From contig JAABSF010000011.1 of assembly GCA_011390535.1 (NCBI GenBank), forward strand, positions 1 through 16,550: a DNA stretch of 16,550 nt, given 5' to 3'. Position 1 is the stretch's first letter, and every line of letters starts with the position of its first letter. The notes under the pieces were generated by a model. The model saw only the letters and a list, made by a program, of their open reading frames with translations, was not told the DNA's origin and did not search any database. Of the stretch, positions 13,966-16,550 are shown piece by piece. The DNA comes from Deltaproteobacteria bacterium (GTDB lineage: Bacteria > Myxococcota_A > Polyangia > HGW-17 > SLPX01). The position numbers and the translations under genes are program-made.

Positions 13966-15003
13966 GTGGATAATCAAGCGAAAATCAAAGTAATGATAGT
14001 TGATGACTCTCTTTTTATGAGAGGGGCCATTAAGAAAATCCTGGAATCGGATAAACACTTCGAAGTGGTCGGCCAAGCGAGTGACGGTGCCATGGCCGTT
14101 CAAAGAGTGGCCAAATTGAACCCAGACGTAATTACAATGGATTTTAACATGCCGATAATGAACGGTGTAGAAGCTGTACGTCGGATCATGGCCCAGCATC
14201 CCACTCCAATTGTTATGCTGTCAGCTCACACCACCGAAGGCGCTCGGGAAACCATTGAAGCTTTAGAGCATGGAGCTGTTGACTTTATTACAAAGCCTTC
14301 CGGTGAGGTCTCGTCGGATATATCCAGGGTAGGCCCGGAGCTCTTTATGCGTCTTTTAAATGCCTGCAAGGCGAAGGTGAAAAAAGAGAGCCACCCAAAA
14401 GCAGACAAACAAAAGAGGCTTCAGCAACTTACGGCACCAAAACAAAAGGTTTTGGGGCGAAGAGTTTTGTTAGTAGGGGTTTCAACGGGCGGCCCGGCTG
14501 CGTTGGCCGGATTTCTTCCTTCTTTACCACGTGTAACCGATTTGGGAATTGTGATTGTCCAACACATGCCCCCTACTTTCACCGCCGCTCTGGCAAAAAG
14601 ATTGGACAGCCTCTGCCGAATCCACGTCGCTGAAGCTCGTGACGGAGATATGATTCGAGAAGGAACCGCGCTTATAGCACCGGGAGGATTTCATTTGGAA
14701 TTCGGAAATGAAGGCACTGTTAAACTGACAAGGTCTTCTCCAATAAACGGATGTCGCCCTTCTGTGGATGTGACAATGAAATCCGCATCTAAAATCTTCA
14801 ACCGAAATCTAATCGGTCTCATAATGACAGGGATGGGTAAGGATGGTGCAGAAGGTATGGAGGCAATAAAAAAAGCAGGCGGAAGAACCATTGTCCAAGA
14901 TCGTGAGAGTTGCGTAATCTTTGGAATGCCGAAAGCATGTATAGACAAAGGTATTGTCGATGAAATCGTATCCTTGGATTCTCTGGCCGACGCCCTTAAA
15001 TAG
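13966..15003 (+). CDS. cheB: Protein-glutamate methylesterase CheB
   Basis: A 345-residue response regulator that demethylates or deamidates receptor glutamates, opposing CheR. The receiver (about 8-125) has the acidic pair D13/D14, phospho-acceptor D59 in T-M-D-F-N-M-P, and K110 in T-K-P. After a Lys-rich linker, the methylesterase domain (about 165-342) shows the catalytic triad: S173 in G-V-S-T-G-G-P, H200 in V-Q-H-M-P, D293 in G-M-G-K-D-G-A-E-G-M. Length is usual. The start is GTG 13966, 3 nt after the cyclase gene, with AGAGGA about 8 nt upstream. The stop TAG (15001-15003) is unusual: only the T belongs to the host sequence and AG comes from the mini-element beginning at 15002. Without the insertion the frame would read five more residues (S-R-E-L-R) to a TAA. 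Confidence 0.95.
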   Translation: MDNQAKIKVMIVDDSLFMRGAIKKILESDKHFEVVGQASDGAMAVQRVAKLNPDVITMDFNMPIMNGVEAVRRIMAQHPTPIVMLSAHTTEGARETIEALEHGAVDFITKPSGEVSSDISRVGPELFMRLLNACKAKVKKESHPKADKQKRLQQLTAPKQKVLGRRVLLVGVSTGGPAALAGFLPSLPRVTDLGIVIVQHMPPTFTAALAKRLDSLCRIHVAEARDGDMIREGTALIAPGGFHLEFGNEGTVKLTRSSPINGCRPSVDVTMKSASKIFNRNLIGLIMTGMGKDGAEGMEAIKKAGGRTIVQDRESCVIFGMPKACIDKGIVDEIVSLDSLADALK

Positions 15004-15073
15004 GGCCTGTTGGAAAACTTCTCTCATCGGAAGATGTTGACGGGTTAAGGTCCGTTATTTTGCAGCAGGCTCT
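15002..15073. mobile_element. 72-bp MITE-like element with terminal inverted repeats and AAAT duplication
   Basis: The left end AGGGCCTGTTGGAAAA (15002-15017) and the inverted right end AGAGCCTGCTGCAAAA (15073-15058) match at 13 of 16 positions. AAAT occurs directly outside both ends (14998-15001 and 15074-15077), as a 4-bp target-site duplication would. The interior holds two small hairpins (about 15018-15033 and 15040-15055) and no gene. The ends resemble those of insertion sequences generating 4-bp duplications, but I cannot assign a family. It sits between convergent genes and its fold could also act as a bidirectional transcription barrier. Confidence 0.6.
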
Positions 15074-15085
15074 AAATCAAGAGAG

Positions 15086-15832
15086 TTAAGATAACGGCTC
15101 TATCTTATCCATTTCGCCATTAAGATACTTCTCAATCTCATCAAAAGGCCTTCTCCCTAAACCATCTGCTACAACAATATGATCTCTGCTGTCCAACCCC
15201 AAAAGCCACTGTGCGTTTCCAAAACGTACCCACACCTCCCCTAGAAACTCAGCCGCCATTTGACGCTTCTCCTCTCCCAAGGGTTGACCGCTCTTTTGCT
15301 CTTTAAGATAAACTTCTAGTGCATCAATAATTTCTTTTTGCTTGATGTTTTTTCTCGACAATATTTTGTTCAGTTTTTCGTTTGAAAAAGTTTCAGCCCG
15401 CTGTCTTATTTTCTTGAGCGTTTCTCCATCTCTGTGAGCCACTATTAGTTTTTTTATCTCCTGCACACTTGGACTATCGTCGTCGTCTTTTTCCTCTTCT
15501 ATGCTCTTCATAACCATAAAAGCTTCATCTAAATGATGATCCCTAGCCTTTAAAACACCAAGAAGGAAATCAATCGTTCGGCTTTTTATTCCCAAAACCT
15601 TTGCTGCATGAAGCTCTTCTTCTGCCGTCTCCCAATCACCCTGCTCCATTGCCAGCCGCCCTTTTACAAAATGAAAAACCGCAACATCCAACAAATAACG
15701 ACTTGGAGCATTTTGGCTCAATCTGTTCTCTGCTTCACACAGTCGCCCCTCAGCCATAAGACGCGCTGCGTCTTGAACGCCCTCAAGTCGCTTTACCCTT
15801 CCCCTGTAGAGAAGCTTCGCCAACCAGTTCAT
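15086..15832 (-). CDS. TPR-like protein of unknown function
   Basis: A 248-residue soluble protein. Residues about 15-110 have helical-pair repeats of TPR type (A-A-R-L-M-A-E-G-R-L-C-E-A-E-N-R-L, F-V-K-G-R-L-A-M-E-Q-G-D-W-E-T-A-E-E-E-L, and a third pair ending D-E-A-F-M-V-M-K). A Lys/Glu-rich helical linker with an E-E-E-K-D-D-D-D acidic patch follows. The C-terminal part (about 190-240) has F-L-G-E-V-W-V-R-F-G-N-A-Q-W-L-L-G, which may be a separate small domain of the kind that starts with L-G-E-V and a conserved Trp. ATG 15832 is chosen because AGAGG at 15845-15841 lies 8 nt upstream; a TTG 37 codons earlier has no such site. The gene converges on cheB with the mini-element between. I cannot name a function. 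Confidence 0.7.
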   Translation of the reverse strand: MNWLAKLLYRGRVKRLEGVQDAARLMAEGRLCEAENRLSQNAPSRYLLDVAVFHFVKGRLAMEQGDWETAEEELHAAKVLGIKSRTIDFLLGVLKARDHHLDEAFMVMKSIEEEKDDDDSPSVQEIKKLIVAHRDGETLKKIRQRAETFSNEKLNKILSRKNIKQKEIIDALEVYLKEQKSGQPLGEEKRQMAAEFLGEVWVRFGNAQWLLGLDSRDHIVVADGLGRRPFDEIEKYLNGEMDKIEPLS

Positions 15833-16010
15833 TATTTCTACCTCTTTTCTGCTTGATCTCTTGTTTTGTTCTTTCCGGAATATTTGTTTGTTTTCAATAA
15901 ACGGCCACAGGTGATGACTTATAAATGCTATTACATAAGTCAATTTCTTAATTATGATCGCTTATAAGAGATCGCTTTACAATTATTTGTTCTATTTTTT
16001 GCTTAGGAAA

Positions 16011-16032
16011 GCATAATTAATGATAATTATGC
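16011..16032. promoter_or_regulatory. 9-bp perfect inverted repeat upstream of the histone-like gene promoter
   Basis: GCATAATTA (16011-16019) and TAATTATGC (16024-16032) flank a 4-nt centre. The palindrome ends 9 nt before the -35 box at 16042, a typical place for an activator or repressor site. Protein identity is unknown. Confidence 0.45.
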
Positions 16033-16199
16033 ATATTTGTATTGACAAAGTAAATTACTTGGCCTATACATCACTGTCAATTAGGGTTGATTCAAGAATA
16101 ATTTCTTCGGACAAGGGCTTTGATCGCCCTGCTAAACAAGCAGGAGATTTACTGGGCATTCGAGCTTATTCACGAGAATCACAAACAGGTAATTCTTAG
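16020..16199 (+). CDS. Possible 59-aa ORF overlapping the promoter and leader
   Basis: An open frame runs from ATG 16020 (AGGA at 16005-16008, 11 nt upstream) to TAG 16197-16199. It contains no recognisable motif. The strong promoter at 16042-16070 lies inside it, so transcripts from that promoter would lack its start codon. I consider the promoter/leader reading more likely; this frame may be accidental. Confidence 0.15.
   Translation: MIIMHICIDKVNYLAYTSLSIRVDSRIISSDKGFDRPAKQAGDLLGIRAYSRESQTGNS
16042..16070 (+). promoter_or_regulatory. Strong sigma70-type promoter with palindromic spacer
   Basis: TTGACA (16042-16047) and TATACA (16065-16070) are spaced by exactly 17 nt. The spacer contains the palindrome AAGTAA-A-TTACTT (16048-16060), which could be an operator. 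Transcription would start near 16077. Confidence 0.7.
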
Positions 16200-16250
16200 C
16201 TAATCAACGTCCGTCCCAGAATTTGTTTTTGAATCAGCCCTTAACCTTAG
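16078..16250 (+). promoter_or_regulatory. Structured 5' leader RNA of the histone-like gene
   Basis: The expected transcript begins near 16077. Bases 16083-16106 pair with 16218-16241 in a 24-bp helix with one U-U mismatch and three G-U pairs. After a small internal loop, CGGAC (16108-16112) pairs with GTCCG (16209-16213). Inside are two mutually exclusive hairpins (16114-16118/16126-16130 and 16128-16132/16140-16144) and another near 16174-16197. An alternative pairing of 16086-16092 with 16202-16208 competes with the closing helix. The helix ends 9 nt before the ribosome-binding site, and no U-run terminator follows. This fits a regulatory leader or a closed-rod small RNA; no known family is recognised. 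Confidence 0.45.
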
Positions 16251-16265
16251 AGGAGGGATCCCAAA

Positions 16266-16550
16266 ATGGCGACGACGAAAAAAAAGACTGCAACCAAGAA
16301 AAAACCTGCTGCTAAAAAGAAAACCACCACTAAAAAGAAAACTGCTGCTAAGAAAAAACCGGCCGCTAAAAAGAAAACTGCTGCTAAGAAAAAACCGGCC
16401 GCTAAAAAGAAAACCACCACTAAAAAGAAAACTGCTGCTAAGAAAAAACCGGCCGCTAAAAAGAAAACCACTACTAAAAAGAAAACTGCTGCTAAGAAAA
16501 AACCGGCCGCTAAAAAGAAAACCACCACTAAAAAGAAAACTGCTGCTAAG
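16266..16550 (+). CDS. Histone H1-like lysine/alanine-rich DNA-binding protein (partial)
   Basis: Ninety-five codons are open from ATG 16266 to the window end without a stop. After M-A-T-T the protein is fifteen six-residue units of the form K-K-K-x-x-x, where the triplet is P-A-A, T-A-A, T-T-T or, once, T-A-T. It resembles the C-terminal tail of histone H1 and bacterial H1-like proteins (Hc1/AlgP type) that bind DNA through charge and compact the nucleoid; that role is inferred from composition. AGGAGG at 16251-16256 is 9 nt upstream. The gene is driven by a strong promoter through a folded leader. Codons are nearly identical from unit to unit, pointing to recent DNA-level expansion. A globular domain, if any, must lie beyond the window. 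Confidence 0.85.
   Translation, partial: MATTKKKTATKKKPAAKKKTTTKKKTAAKKKPAAKKKTAAKKKPAAKKKTTTKKKTAAKKKPAAKKKTTTKKKTAAKKKPAAKKKTTTKKKTAAK
16293..16550 (+). repeat. 18-bp tandem repeats, partly as 54-bp higher-order units
   Basis: Units encoding K-K-K-x-x-x follow one another without a gap. From about 16338 they mostly recur as a T-A-A, P-A-A, T-T-T trio (54 bp) with near-identical codons, except for one place (about 16359-16394) where the T-T-T member is missing. Confidence 0.85.

Noticed and set aside
15833..15943. N-terminal extension of the TPR-like protein from a TTG codon
   Set aside because: The extension has no ribosome-binding site, while ATG 15832 has AGAGG 8 nt upstream and begins a normal soluble N-terminus.
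16078..16250. Leader considered as tmRNA or a tRNA-like element
   Set aside because: No acceptor-type ends, no T-arm-like sequence and no tag peptide typical of tmRNA; the fold is also too short.
16247..16528. Long minus-strand frame encoding repeated Phe-Phe-Leu-Ala-Ala-Gly units, looking like a membrane protein
   Set aside because: It is the antisense of the Lys/Ala repeat gene: AAA/AAG and GCT/GCC codons read backwards give Phe/Leu and Ala/Gly. It has no ribosome-binding site.

Overview
The window reads as bacterial chromosome from a Gram-negative organism of moderate GC content. A lipobox lipoprotein, a membrane chemoreceptor with a large extracytoplasmic domain, and a chemosensory operon whose CheA carries its own receiver domain suggest the former Deltaproteobacteria (Myxococcota or Bdellovibrionota-like). 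A DUF4388-like/J-domain protein and a lysine/alanine histone-H1-like protein point the same way. This placement is an inference from gene types, not a phylogenetic result.

Layout. (1) Positions 1-171, minus strand: the 5' end of a lipoprotein gene, with a promoter at 224-252 and a possible overlapping 22-codon upstream ORF. (2) 172-651: mostly non-coding, holding a PIN-domain toxin remnant (356-529) and a strong sigma70-type promoter (551-579) for rpoZ (652-876). (3) 998-5255: three tightly packed plus-strand genes. These are a DUF4388-like protein with a C-terminal HPD (J-like) motif, a strongly diverged RtcB-family RNA ligase, and an NTT/MFS-like membrane protein with a long charged loop. 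(4) 5301-15003: a six-gene chemosensory operon: cheW, a methyl-accepting chemoreceptor, cheR fused to a STAS domain, cheA fused to a receiver, a multi-receiver class III nucleotide cyclase, and cheB. (5) 15002-15073: a 72-bp MITE-like element with 16-bp imperfect terminal inverted repeats and AAAT target duplications; it supplies two bases of the cheB stop codon. (6) 15086-15832, minus strand: a TPR-like protein of unknown function. (7) 16011-16550: a control region with palindromes, a near-consensus promoter and a strongly folded leader RNA, leading into a Lys/Ala/Pro/Thr hexapeptide-repeat histone-like gene cut by the window edge.

How the genes work together. The chemosensory operon has no separate CheY and no flagellar gene. 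The natural phosphoryl acceptors from CheA are its own receiver, CheB, and the two intact receivers of the cyclase, whose start codon overlaps the cheA stop. I infer an alternative-cellular-function chemosensory system: a signal sensed by the chemoreceptor, adapted by CheR-STAS and CheB, sets the rate of cyclic nucleotide (probably cAMP) synthesis rather than flagellar rotation.

The most notable observations are this direct coupling of a chemosensory kinase to a cyclase, the CheR-STAS fusion, the divergent RtcB homologue that keeps all recognisable metal ligands, the mini-element at the cheB stop codon, and the approximately 160-nt closed RNA fold in front of the histone-like gene.
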